64,000 nt of DNA from Ophiura sarsii. Its lineage: Eukaryota > Echinodermata > Ophiuroidea > Amphilepidida > Ophiuridae. The notes under the pieces were generated by a model that worked only from the letters and a program-made list of their open reading frames with translations, made no database searches and was not told the origin of the DNA. Where the stretch lies: the NCBI GenBank assembly GCA_035610835.1, contig CM069452.1, forward strand, positions 25,053,121-25,117,120, in the 5' to 3' direction. Positions 23,901 through 36,100 of the stretch are shown one piece after another (within the stretch, counting starts at the first letter, position 1; each line of letters starts with the position of its first letter). A program made the translations under genes and the position numbers.

Positions 23901-26900
23901 TCCCATCCCTACCAACCTTCCCAAGCCTTACCTAGCTTACCAATCGTACAACCTTCCCAAACGTACCCTAGCTTCCAATCCCTACCAACCTTCCCAAGCC
24001 TTACCTACATTACCAATCGTACTATCTTCCCAAACGTACCCTAGCTTCCCATCCCTACCAACCTTCCCAAGCCTTACCTAGATTACCAATCGTACTACCT
24101 TCCCAAACGTACCCTAGCTTTCCATCCCTACCAACCTTCCCAAGCCTTACCTACATTACCAATCGTACTACTTTCCCAAACGTACTCTAGCTTCCCATCC
24201 CTACCAACCTTCCCAAGCCTTACCTAGATTACCTATCGTACTACCTTCCCAAACGTACCCTAGCTTCCCATCCCTACCAACCTTCCCAAGCCTTACCTAG
24301 CTTACCAATCGTACAACCTTCCCAAACGTACCCTAGCTTCCCATCGCTACCAACCTTCCCAAGCTTTACCTACATTACCAATCGTACTACTTTCCCAAAC
24401 GTACCCTAGCTTCCCATCCCTACCAACCTTCCCAAGCCTTACCTAGATTACCTATCGTACTACCTTCCCAAACGTACCCTAGCTTCCCATCCCTACCAAC
24501 CTTCCCAAGCCTTACCTAGCTTACCAATCGTACAACCTTCCCTAACGTACCCTAGCTTCCCATCCCTACCAACCTTCCCAAGCCTTACCTAGCTTACCAA
24601 TCGTACTACCTTCCCAAACGTGCCCTAGCTTCCCATCCCTACCAACCTTCCCAAGCCTTACCTACATTACCAATCGTACTACTTTCCCAAACGTACCCTA
24701 GCTTCCCATCCCTACCAACCTTCCCAAGCCTTACCTACATTACCAATCGTACTACCTTCCCAAACGTACCCTAGCTTCCCATCCCTACCAACCTTCCCAA
24801 GCCTTACCTAGATTACCTATCGTACTACCTTCCCAAATGTACCCTAGCTTCCCATCCCTACCAACCTTCCTAAGCCTTACCTAGCTTACCAATCGTACAA
24901 CCTTCCCAAATGTACCCTAGCTTCCCATCCCTACCAACCTTCCCAAGCCTTACCTAGCTTACCAATCGTACAACCTTCCCAAACGTACCCTAGCTTCCCA
25001 TCCCTACCAACCTTCCCAAGCATTACCAATCGTAATACCTTCCCAAACGTACCCTAGCTTCCCATCCCTACCAACCTTCCCAAGCCTTACCTAGATAACC
25101 AATCGTACAACCTTCCCAAACGTACCCTAGCTTCCCATCCCTACCAACCTTCCCAAGCCTTACCTACATTACCAATCGTACTATCTTCCTAAACGTACCC
25201 TAGCTTCCCATCCCTACCAACCTTCCCAAGCCTTACCTACATTACCAATCGTACAACCTTCCCAAACGTACCCTAGCTTCCCATCCCTACCAACCTTCCC
25301 AAGCCTTACCTAGATTACCAATCGTTCTACCTTCCCAAACGTACCCTAGCTTCCCATCCCTACCAACCTTCCCAAGCCTTACCTAGATAACCAATCGTAC
25401 AACCTTCCCAAACGTACCCTAGCTTCCCATCCCTACCAACCTTCCCAAGCCTTACCTAGATTACCAATCGCTCTACCTTCCCAAACGTACCCTAGCTTCC
25501 CATCCCTACCAACCTTCCCAAGCCTTACCTAGCTTACCAATCGTACTACCTTCCCAAACGTACCCTAGCTTCCCATCCCTACCAACCTTCCCAAGCCTTA
25601 CCTACATTGCCAATCGTACTATCTTCCCAAACGTACCCTAGCTTCCCATCCCTACCAACCTTCCCAAGCCTTACCTACATTACCAATCGTACAACCTTCC
25701 CAAACGTACCCTAGCTTCCCATCCCTACCAACCTTCCCAAGCCTTACCTAGATTACCAATAGTTCTACCTTCCCAAACGTACCCTAGCTTCCCATCCCTA
25801 CCAACCTTCCCAAGCCTTACCTAGCTTACCAATCGTACTACCTTCCCAAACGTACCCTAGCTTCCCATCCCTACCAACCTTCCCAAGCCTTACCTACATT
25901 ACCAATCGTACTATCTTCCCAAATGTACCCTAGCTTCCCATCCCTACCAACTTTCCCAAGCCTTACCTACATTACCAATCGTACTACCTTCCCAAACGTA
26001 CCCTAGCTTCCCATCCCTACCAACCTTCCCAAGCCTTACCTAGATTACCAATCGTACAACCTTCCCAAACGTACCCTAGCTTCCCATCCCTACCAACCTT
26101 CCCAAGCCTTACCTAGCTTACCAATCGTACAACCTTCCCAAACGTACCCTAGCTTCCCATCCCTACCAACCTTCCCAAGCATTACCAATCGTAATACCTT
26201 CCCAAACGTACCCTAGCTTCCCATCCCTACCAACCTTCCCAAGCCTTACCTAGATTACCAATCGTACAACCTTCCCAAACGTACCCTAGCTTCCCATCCC
26301 TACCAACCTTCCCAAGCCTTACCTAGATTACCAATCGTTCTACCTTCCCAAACGTACCCTAGCTTCCCATCCCTACCAACCTTCCCAAGCCTTACCTAGC
26401 TTACCAATCGTACTACCTTCCCAAACGTACCCTAGCTTCCCATCCCTACCAACCTTCTCAAGCCTTACCTACATTGCCAATCGTACTATCTTCCCAAACG
26501 TACCCTAGCTTCCCATCCCTACCAACCTTCCCAAGCCTTACCTACATTACCAATCGTACAACCTTCCCAAACGTACCCTAGCTTCCCATCCCTACCAACC
26601 TTCCCAAGCCTTACCTAGATTACCAATAGTTCTACCTTCCCAAACGTACCCTAGCTTCCCATCCCTACCAACCTTCCCAAGCCTTACCTAGCTTACCAAT
26701 CGTACTACCTTCCCAAACGTACCCTAGCTTCCCATCCCTACCAACCTTCCCAAGCCTTACCTACATTACCAATCGTACTATCTTCCCAAATGTACCCTAG
26801 CTTCCCATCCCTACCAACTTTCCCAAGCCTTACCTACATTACCAATCGTACTACCTTCCCAAACGTACCCTAGCTTCCCATCCCTACCAACCTTCCCAAG

Positions 26901-29900
26901 CCTTACCTAGATTACCAATCGTACAACCTTCCCAAACGTACCCTAGCTTCCCATCCCTACCAACCTTCCCAAGCCTTACCTAGCTTACCAATCGTACAAC
27001 CTTCCCAAACGTACCCTAGCTTCCCATCCCTACCAACCTTCCCAAGCATTACCAATCGTAATACCTTCCCAAACGTACCCTAGCTTCCCATCCCTACCAA
27101 CCTTCCCAAGCCTTACCTAGATTACCAATCGTACAACCTTCCCAAACGTACCCTAGCTTCCCATCCCTACCAACCTTCCCAAGCCTTACCTAGATTACCA
27201 ATCGTTCTACCTTCCCAAACGTACCCTAGCTTCCCATCCCTACCAACCTTCCCAAGCCTTACCTAGCTTACCAATCGTACTACCTTCCCAAACGTACCCT
27301 AGCTTCCCATCCCTACCAACCTTCCCAAGCCTTACCTAGATTACCAATCGTACAACCTTCCCAAACGTACCCTAGCTTCCCATCCCTACCAACCTTCCCA
27401 AGCCTTACCTAGCTTACCAATCGTACAACCTTCCCAAACGTACCCTAGCTTCCCATCCCTACCAACCTTCCCAAGCATTACCAATCGTAATACCTTCCCA
27501 AACGTACCCTAGCTTCCCATCCCTACCAACCTTCCCAAGCCTTACCTAGATTACCAATCGTACAACCTTCCCAAACGTACCCTAGCTTCCCATCCCTACC
27601 AACCTTCCCAAGCCTTACCTAGATTACCAATCGTTCTACCTTCCCAAACGTACCCTAGCTTCCCATCCCTACCAACCTTCCCAAGCCTTACCTAGCTTAC
27701 CAATCGTACTACCTTCCCAAACGTACCCTAGCTTCCCATCCCTACCAACCTTCCCAAGCCTTACCTACATTACCAATCGTACTATCTTCCCAAACGTACC
27801 CTAGCTTCCCATCCCTACCAACCTTCCCAAGCCTTACCTACATTACCAATCGTACAACCTTCCCAAACGTACCCTAGCTTCCCATCCCTACCAACCTTCC
27901 CAAGCCTTACCTAGATTACCAATCGTTCTACCTTCCCAAACGTACCCTAGCTTCCCATCCCTACCAACCTTCCCAAGCCTTACCTAGCTTACCAATCGTA
28001 CTACCTTCCCAAACGTACCCTAGCTTCCCATCCCTACCAACCTTCCCAAGCCTTACCTACATTACCAATCGTACTATCTTCCCAAATGTACCCTAGCTTC
28101 CCATCCCTACCAACCTTCCCAAGCCTTACCTACATTACCAATCGTACTACCTTCCCAAACGTACCCTAGCTTCCCATCCCTACCAACCTTCCCAAGCCTT
28201 ACCTACATTACCAATCGTACAACCTTCCCAAACGTACCCTAGCTTCCCATCCCTACCAACCTTCCCAAGCCTTACCTAGATTACCAATCGTTCTACCTTC
28301 CCAAACGTACCCTAGCTTCCCATCCCTACCAACCTTCCCAAGCCTTACCTAGATTACCAATCGTTCTACCTTCCCAAACGTACCCTAGCTTCCCATCCCT
28401 ACCAACCTTCCCAAGCCTTACCTAGCTTACCAATCGTACAACCTTCCCAAACGTACCCTAGCTTCCCATCCCTACCAACCTTCCCAAGCCTTACCTAGAT
28501 TACCAATCGTTCTACCTTCCCAAACGTACCCTAGCTTCCCATCCCTACCAACCTTCCCAAGCATTACCTATATTACCAATCGTACTATCTTCCCAAATGT
28601 ACCCTAGCTTCCCATCCCTACCAACCTTCCCAAGCCTTACCTACATTACCAATCGTACTACCTTCCCAAACGTACCCTAGCTTCCCATCCCTACCAACCT
28701 TCCCAAGCCTTACCTACATTACCAATCGTACAACCTTCCCAAACGTACCCTAGCTTCCCATCCCTACCAACCTTCCCAAGCCTTACCTAGATTACCAATC
28801 GTTCTACCTTCCCAAACGTACCCTAGCTTCCCATCCCTACCAACCTTCCCAAGCCTTACCTAGATTACCAATCGTTCTACCTTCCCAAACGTACCCTAGC
28901 TTCCCATCCCTACCAACCTTCCCAAGCCTTACCTAGCTTACCAATCGTACAACCTTCCCAAACGTACCCTAGCTTCCCATCCCTACCAACCTTCCCAAGC
29001 CTTACCTAGATTACCAATCGTTCTACCTTCCCAAACGTACCCTAGCTTCCCATCCCTACCAACCTTCCCAAGCATTACCTATATTACCAATCGTACAAAC
29101 TTCCCAAACGTACCCTAGCTTCCCATCCCTACCAACCTTCCCAAGCCTTACCTAGCTTACCAATCGTACAACCTTCCCAAACGTACCCTAGCTTCCCATC
29201 CCTACCAACCTTCCCAAGCCTTACCTAGATTACCAATCGTACAACCTTCCCAAACGTACCCTAGCTTCCCATCCCTACCAACCTTCCCAAGCCTTACCTA
29301 GATTACCAATCGTTCTACCTTCCCAAACGTACCCTAGCTTCCCATCCCTACCAACCTTCCCAAGCCTTACCTAGCTTACCAATCGTACTACCTTCCCAAA
29401 CGTACCCTAGCTTCCCATCCCTACCAACCTTCCCAAGCCTTACCTACATTACCAATCGTACTATCTTCCCAAACGTACCCTAGCTTCCCATCCCTACCAA
29501 CCTTCCCAAGCCTTACCTACATTACCAATCGTACAACCTTCCCAAACGTACCCTAGCTTCCCATCCCTACCAACCTTCCCAAGCCTTACCTAGATTACCA
29601 ATCGTTCTACCTTCCCAAACGTACCCTAGCTTCCCATCCCTACCAACCTTCCCAAGCCTTACCTAGCTTACCAATCGTACTACCTTCCCAAACGTACCCT
29701 AGCTTCCCATCCCTACCAACCTTCCCAAGCCTTACCTACATTACCAATCGTACTATCTTCCCAAATGTACCCTAGCTTCCCATCCCTACCAACCTTCCCA
29801 AGCCTTACCTACATTACCAATCGTACTACCTTCCCAAACGTACCCTAGCTTCCCATCCCTACCAACCTTCCCAAGCCTTACCTACATTACCAATCGTACA

Positions 29901-30547
29901 ACCTTCCCAAACGTACCCTAGCTTCCCATCCCTACCAACCTTCCCAAGCCTTACCTAGATTACCAATCGTTCTACCTTCCCAAACGTACCCTAGCTTCCC
30001 ATCCCTACCAACCTTCCCAAGCCTTACCTAGATTACCAATCGTTCTACCTTCCCAAACGTACCCTAGCTTCCCATCCCTACCAACCTTCCCAAGCCTTAC
30101 CTAGCTTACCAATCGTACAACCTTCCCAAACGTACCCTAGCTTCCCATCCCTACCAACCTTCCCAAGCCTTACCTAGATTACCAATCGTTCTACCTTCCC
30201 AAACGTACCCTAGCTTCCCATCCCTACCAACCTTCCCAAGCATTACCTATATTACCAATCGTACAAACTTCCCAAACGTACCCTAGCTTCCCATCCCTAC
30301 CAACCTTCCCAAGCCTTACCTAGCTTACCAATCGTACAACCTTCCCAAACGTACCCTAGCTTCCCATCCCTACCAACCTTCCCAAGCCTTACCTAGATTA
30401 CCAATCGTTCTACCTTCCCAAACGTATCCTAGCTTCCCATCCCTACCAACCTTCCCAAGCCTTACCTAGCTTACCAATCGTACCATCTTCCCAAACGTAC
30501 CCTAGCTTCCCATCCCTACCAACCTTCCCAAGCCTTACCTAGATTAC
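20926..30547 (+). repeat. 73-bp satellite array, left arm (about 130 monomers)
   Basis: The period was measured as exactly 73 between successive ACGTACCCTAG words (20981, 21054, 21127). Each monomer holds three CTTCCC-starting sub-blocks (CTTCCCAAACG, CTTCCCATCCC, CTTCCCAAGCC), pointing to an older short repeat. Variant positions include CTACATT/CTAGCTT/CTAGATT and CGTACTA/CGTACAA/CGTTCTA. Larger blocks are duplicated: the rare variant GCATTACCTATATTACC recurs at 28561, 29072 and 30240, intervals of 511 and 1168, exactly 7 and 16 monomers. A shortened monomer (GCATTACCAATCGTAATAC) recurs near 25020, 26178, 27045 and 27474. Confidence 0.95.
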
Positions 30548-30763
30548 TGAACAAAACCATCGATATTCATTGAAACCTTTCTTAAAAAAATACAACAACT
30601 TTAGAATTCAAGATAAATATTAAATTAAAATTACCTTTATTGTTGTTTCTACTCACAAGAACACAGTAAAACTTGATTAGAACAAAACCATCGCTATTTA
30701 TTGAAACTTTTCTTTTTTAACAGTCAGTTAACGATGAAAATATCATAACAAATGTTTTTCATT

Positions 30764-30900
30764 TAAGGGAGCACATCAAAACTCGACCGCGCGGCAACCG
30801 CCGGTGTTGGACCGCATATCATTGTTTAGAACAATAGAAACCGGCTGCAACCGCACGGAACCGGCGGTTGCCGGGCGGTCGAGTTTTGATGTGCTCCTTA
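30764..30900. mobile_element. Short GC-rich foldback MITE
   Basis: The arms GAGCACATCAAAACTCGACC and its inverted copy GGTCGAGTTTTGATGTGCTC enclose about 85 bases containing further inverted CCGGCGGTTGCC-type words. The flanking TAAGG/CCTTA extends the palindrome. It could fold into a single hairpin. Confidence 0.75.
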
Positions 30901-31098
30901 CCTTGAAACAGCATCACTGACACCAGCGTACATTTAAATGTTGATTAATTTACATATAACGGTTACTCTCGGTATCGGCGTTTAAATAAACATATCAAAC
31001 GGGCGGGGGCGTCTTAAAAATAATTCCTCTCTCAGACGACCTATCTATTATGTCAACGGGAGTGCACCATTTTGAATTATTTTTAACAGTGCAGTTAG

Positions 31099-31680
31099 TT
31101 TCATATAAAAAAGTTTAAATAATTTCAAAACAAGTCTAAGTCCAAATTAGCGTAATATCGGATAGTGTCGCTATAATAGCTGATTAGCCGCTAATATCTT
31201 ATTAGCGCCTACTTTCATATAAAAAAGTTTCAATAATTTCAAAAAAAGTCTAAGTCCAAATTAGCGTAATATCGGATATTCTCGCTATTAAGATAATAGC
31301 TGATTAGCCGCTAATATCTTAATTGCGTCTAGTTTCATATTAAAAAGATTTAATAATTAAAAAAAAAAGGTCTAAGTCCAAATTAGCGTAATATCGGATA
31401 TTCTCGCTATAATAGATGATTAGCCGCTAATATCTTATTAGCGTCTACTTTCATATAAAAAAGTTTAAATAATTTCAAAAAGTCTAAGTCCAGATTAGCG
31501 TAATATCGGATATTCTCGCTATTAAGATAATAGCTGATTAGCCGCTAATATCTTATTAGCGCCTACTTTCATATAAAAAAATTAAAATAATTTCAAAAAA
31601 GTATAAGTCCAAATTAGCGTAATATCGGATATTCTCGCTATTAAGATAATAGCTGATTAGCCGCTAATACAGGGTGAGTC
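31099..31680 (+). repeat. AT-rich tandem repeat, units of 114-120 bp
   Basis: The marker TTTCATATAAAAAAG or its variants lies at about 31099, 31213, 31333, 31449 and 31567. Each unit carries TTAGCGTAATATCGGATATT and GCTGATTAGCCGCTAATA, themselves rich in inverted TAGCG/CGCTA words. About three more units occur at 32395-32820. Confidence 0.85.
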
Positions 31681-31841
31681 AGAAAGAAGTTAATTATTGA
31701 AACTTTTTTATATGAAAGTAGGCGCTAATAAGATATTAGCGGCTAATCAGCTATTATAGCGAGAATATCCGATATTACGCTAATTTGGACTTTTTTTGAA
31801 ATTATTATTTTTTTTAATATGAAAGTAGGCGCTCATACGAT

Positions 31842-32381
31842 ACAGGGTGAGTCAGAAAGAAGTTTACCCGGATTGGTGATGTTTTAAAAAACAAACAAAT
31901 GACACTCGAGAGTTCAGTAAATCATATATTTAACAAGCATTCTCTCCTGCTTATTGGGAAAAAAGAATGACACAAATTGATCATTGCTAAGAGGAGTTAT
32001 GCCTATTTTAATAAAGGTACTCATTTTGCAAATTGTCCACGGAATACTTGACAAAACAAATGTAAATGCTTTACTGAACTTTTAAGTGTCATTTATTTGT
32101 TTTGAAAAACATCACCAATCTCGGTCAATAGGGAAGTACGCAGCTAAAATGCATACTTTACATTTGTTTGGTCAAGTATTCCGTGGACAGCTTGCAAAAT
32201 GAGTACCTTTATTAAAATAGACATAACTCCTCTTAGCAATGCTCAATTTGTGTCATTCCTTTTTCCTAATAAGCAGGAGAGAATGCTTGTTAAGTATATG
32301 CTTTACTGAACTCTCGAGTGTCATTTGTTTGTTTTTTAAAACATCACCAATCCGGGTAAACTTCTTTCTGACTCACCCTGT
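31842..32381. mobile_element. Foldback element with ACAGGGTGAGTCAGAAAGAA ends
   Basis: The two arms of about 230 bases are inverted copies. Each starts ACAGGGTGAGTCAGAAAGAA and continues through CCGGATTGGTGATGTTTTA to GGAATACTTGACAAAACAAA, with a loop of about 75-80 bases near 32110. The palindrome continues outward into the flanking tandem repeat (GCGCTCATACGAT faces ATCGTATGAGCGC). A solo end ACAGGGTGAGTCAGAAAGAA lies at 31673. Confidence 0.85.
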
Positions 32382-32394
32382 ATCGTATGAGCGC

Positions 32395-32820
32395 CTACTT
32401 TCATATTAAAAAAAAAAAAAAAATCAAACAAATTCCAAATTAGCGTAATATCGGATATTCTCGCTATAATAGCTGATTAGCCGCTAATATCTTATTAGCG
32501 CCTACTTTCATATAAAAAAGTTTCAATAATTTCAAAAAAAGTCTAAGTCCAATTTAGCGTAATATCGGATATTCTCGCTATTAAGATAATAGCTGATTAG
32601 CCGCTAATATCTTAATTGCGTCTAGTTTCATATAAAAAAGTTTCAATAATTTCAAAAAAAGTCTAAGTCTAAATTAGCGTAATATCGGATATTCTCGCTA
32701 TTAAGATAATAGCTGTTACTAGTTTCATATTAAAAAGATTTAATAATTAGAAAAAAAAGTCTAAGTCCAAATTAGCGTAATATCGGATATTCTCGCTATA
32801 ATAGCTGATTAGCCGCTATA
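32395..32820 (+). repeat. AT-rich tandem repeat, second block
   Basis: About three to four units of the same repeat as 31099-31680, in the same orientation, beyond the central foldback. Confidence 0.8.
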
Positions 32821-33135
32821 AAAAAAGGAGTCTATTTAATTTGACCGTTAAACTATTCACCATACATGTGACAGGTTGGTATGTGCTATGGTCCATGGAC
32901 AAATACTGCCAATACATCTAGTATTTAAAGGAGCATTGAGAGATGTATCGATGTACTTATAAATGAGCAAATGGCTCAAAATATGCTAAACCGTTACATT
33001 ACACCTGAAGTGCTTCATGAATGTGTTTTTAAGATATGGTTTGTTAAATAAAAATGTTTGCTATTGTTAATACAAACTTAACTAATGAATACATAGTATG
33101 CACAATTTGAGTTTATTTCGTTGCTCACAAATGAA

Positions 33136-36100
33136 GTAATCTAGGTAAGGCTTGGGAAGGTTGGTAGGGATGGGAAGCTAGGGTACGTTTGGGAAGGTAG
33201 TACGATTGGTAATGTAGGTAAGGCTTGGGAAGATTGTTAGGGATGGGAAGCTAGGGTACGTTTGGGAAGGTAGTACGATAGGTAATCTAGGTAAGGCATG
33301 GGAAGGTTGGTAGGGATGGGAAGCTAGGGTACGTTTGGGAAGGTAGTACGATTGGTAATGTAGGTAAGGCTTGGGAAGGTTGGTAGGGATGGGAAGCTAG
33401 GGTACGTTTGGGAAGGTTGTACGATTGGTAAGCTAGGTAAGGCTTGGGAAGGTTTGTAGGGATGGGAAGCTAGGGTACGTTTGGGAAGGTAGTACGATTG
33501 GTAATCTAGGTAAGGCTGGGGAAGGTTGGTAGGGATGGGAAGCTAGGGTACGTTTGGGAAGGTTGTACGATTGGTAATGTAGGTAAGGCTTGGGAAGATT
33601 GGTAGGGAGGGTACGTTTGGGAAGGTAGTACGATTGGTAATCTAAGTAAGGCTGGGAAGGTTGGTAGGGATGGGAAGCTAGGGTACGTTTGGGAAGGTTG
33701 TACGATTGGTAAGCTAGGTAAGGCTTGGGAAGGTTGGTAGGGATGGGAAGCTAGGGTACGTTTGGGAAGGTTGTACGATTGGTAAGCTAGGTAAGGCTTG
33801 GGAAGGTTGGTAGGGATGGGAAGCTAGGGTACGTTTGGGAAGGTTGAACGATTGGTAATCTAGGTAAGGCTTGGGAAGGTTGGTAGGAATGGGAAGCTAG
33901 GGTACGTTTGGGAAGGTAGTACGATTGGTAATCTAGGTAAGGCTTGGGAAGGTTGGTAGGGATGGGAAGCTAGGGTACGTTTGGAAAGGTAGTACGATTG
34001 GTAATGTAGGTAAGGCTTGGGAAGGTTGGAAGGGATGGGAAGCTAGGGTACGTTTGGTTGTACGATTGGTAAGCTAGGTAAGGCTTGGGAAGGTTGGTAG
34101 GGATGGGAAGCTAGGGTACGTTTGGGAAGGTAGTACGATAGGTAATCTAGGTAAGGCTTGGGAAGGTTGGTAGGGATGGGAAGCTAGGGTAAGTTTGGGA
34201 AGGTAGTACGATTGGTAATGTAGGTAAGGCTTGGGAAGGTTGGTAGGGATGGGAAGCTAGGGTACGTTTGGGAAGGTTGTACGATTGGTAAGCTAGGTGA
34301 GGCTTGGGAAGGTTTGTAGGGATGGGAAGCTAGGGTACGTTTGGGAAGGTAGTACGATTGGTAATCTAGGTAAGGCTGGGGAAGGTTGGTAGGGATGGGA
34401 AGCTAGGGTACGTTTGGGAAGGTTGTACGATTGGTAAGCTAGTTAAGGCTTGGGAAGGTTGGTAGGGATGGGAAGCTAGGGTACGTTTGGGAAGTTTATA
34501 CGATTGGTATTGCTTGGGAAGGTTGGTAGGGATGGGAAGCTAGGGTACGTTTGGGAAGGTAGTACGATTGGTAATCTAGGTAAGGCTTGGGAAGGTTGGT
34601 AGGGATGGGAAGCTAGGGTACGGTTGGGAATGTAGTACGATTGGTAATCTAGGTAAGGCTTGGGAAGGTTGGTAGGGATGGGAAGCTAGGGTACGTTTGG
34701 GAAGGTAGTACGATTGGTAATCTAGGTAAAGCTTGGGAAGGTTGGTAGGGATGGGAAGCTAGGGTACGTTTGGGAAGATAGTACGATTGGTAATGTAGGT
34801 AAGGCTTGGGAAGGTTGGTAGGGATGGCAAGCTAGGTACGGTTGGGAAGGTTGTACGATTGGTAAGCTAGGTAAGGCTTGGGAAGGTTGGTAGGGATGGG
34901 AAGCTAGGGTACGTTTGGGAAGGTAGTACGATTGGTAATGTAGGTAAGGCTTGGGAAGGTTGGTAGGGATGGGAAGCTAGGGTACGTTTGGGAAGGTGGT
35001 ACGATTGGTAAGCTAGGTAAGGCTTGGGAAGGTTGGTAGGGATGGGAAGCTAGGGTACGTTTGTGAAGGTAGTACGATAGGTAATCTAGGTAAGGCTTGG
35101 GAAGGTTGGTAGGGATGGGAAGCTAGGGTACGTTTGGGAAGGTAGTACGATAGGTAATCTAGGTAAGGCTTGGGAAGGTTGGTAGGGATGGGAAGCTAGG
35201 GTACGTTTGGGAAAGTAGTACGATTGGTAATGTAGGTAAGGCTTGGGAAGGTTTGTAGGGATGGGAAGCTAGGGTACGTTTGGGAAGGTTGTACGATTGG
35301 TAGGCTAGGTAAGGCTTGGGAAGGTTGGTAGGGATGGGAAGCTAGGGTACGTTTGGGAAGGTAGAACGATTGGTAATCTAGGTAAGGCTTGGGAAGGTTG
35401 GTAGGGATGGGAAGCTAGGGTACGTTTGTGAAGGTAGTACGATAGGTAATCTAGGTAAGGCTTGGGAAGGTTGGTAGGGATGGGTAGCTAGGGTACGTTT
35501 GGGAAGGTAGTACGATTGGTAATGTAGGTAAGGCTTGGGAAGGTTGGTAGGGATGGGAAGCTAGGGTACGTTTGGGAAGGTAGTACGATTGGTAATGTAG
35601 GTAAGGCTTGGGAAGGTTGGTAGGGATGGGAAGCTAGGGTACGTTTGGGAAGGTGGTACGATTGGTAAGCTAGGTAAGGCTTGGGAAGATTGGTAGGGAT
35701 GGGAAGCTAGGGTACGTTTGTGAAGGTAGTACGATAGGTAATCTAGGTAAGGCTTGGGAAGGTTGGTAGGGATGGGAAGCTAGGGTACGTTTGGGAAGGT
35801 AGTACGATTGGTAATGTAGGTAAGGCTTGGGAAGGTTTGTAGGGATGGGAAGCTAGGGTACGTTTGGGAAGGTTGTACGATTGGTAGGCTAGGTAAGGCT
35901 TGGGAAGGTTGATAGGGATGGGAAGCTAGGGTACGTTTGTGAAGGTAGTACGATAGGTAATCTAGGTAAGGCTTGGGAAGGTTGGTAGGGATGGGAAGCT
36001 AGGGTACGTTTGGGAAGGTAGTACGATTGGTAATGTAGGTAAGGCTTGGGAAGGTTGGTAGGGATGGGAAGCTAGGGTACGTTTGGGAAGGTAGTACGAT

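Larger units (their letters stand above)
30548..33135. other. Central spacer of the giant element
   Basis: About 2.6 kb between the mirrored arrays. It contains a small palindrome (30764-30900), an AT-rich tandem repeat (31099-31680 and 32395-32820), a partial inverted copy of that repeat (31690-31840), a foldback (31842-32381) and a unique stretch (32820-33135). No protein is encoded. The two inner edges next to the arrays are not alike. Confidence 0.8.
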
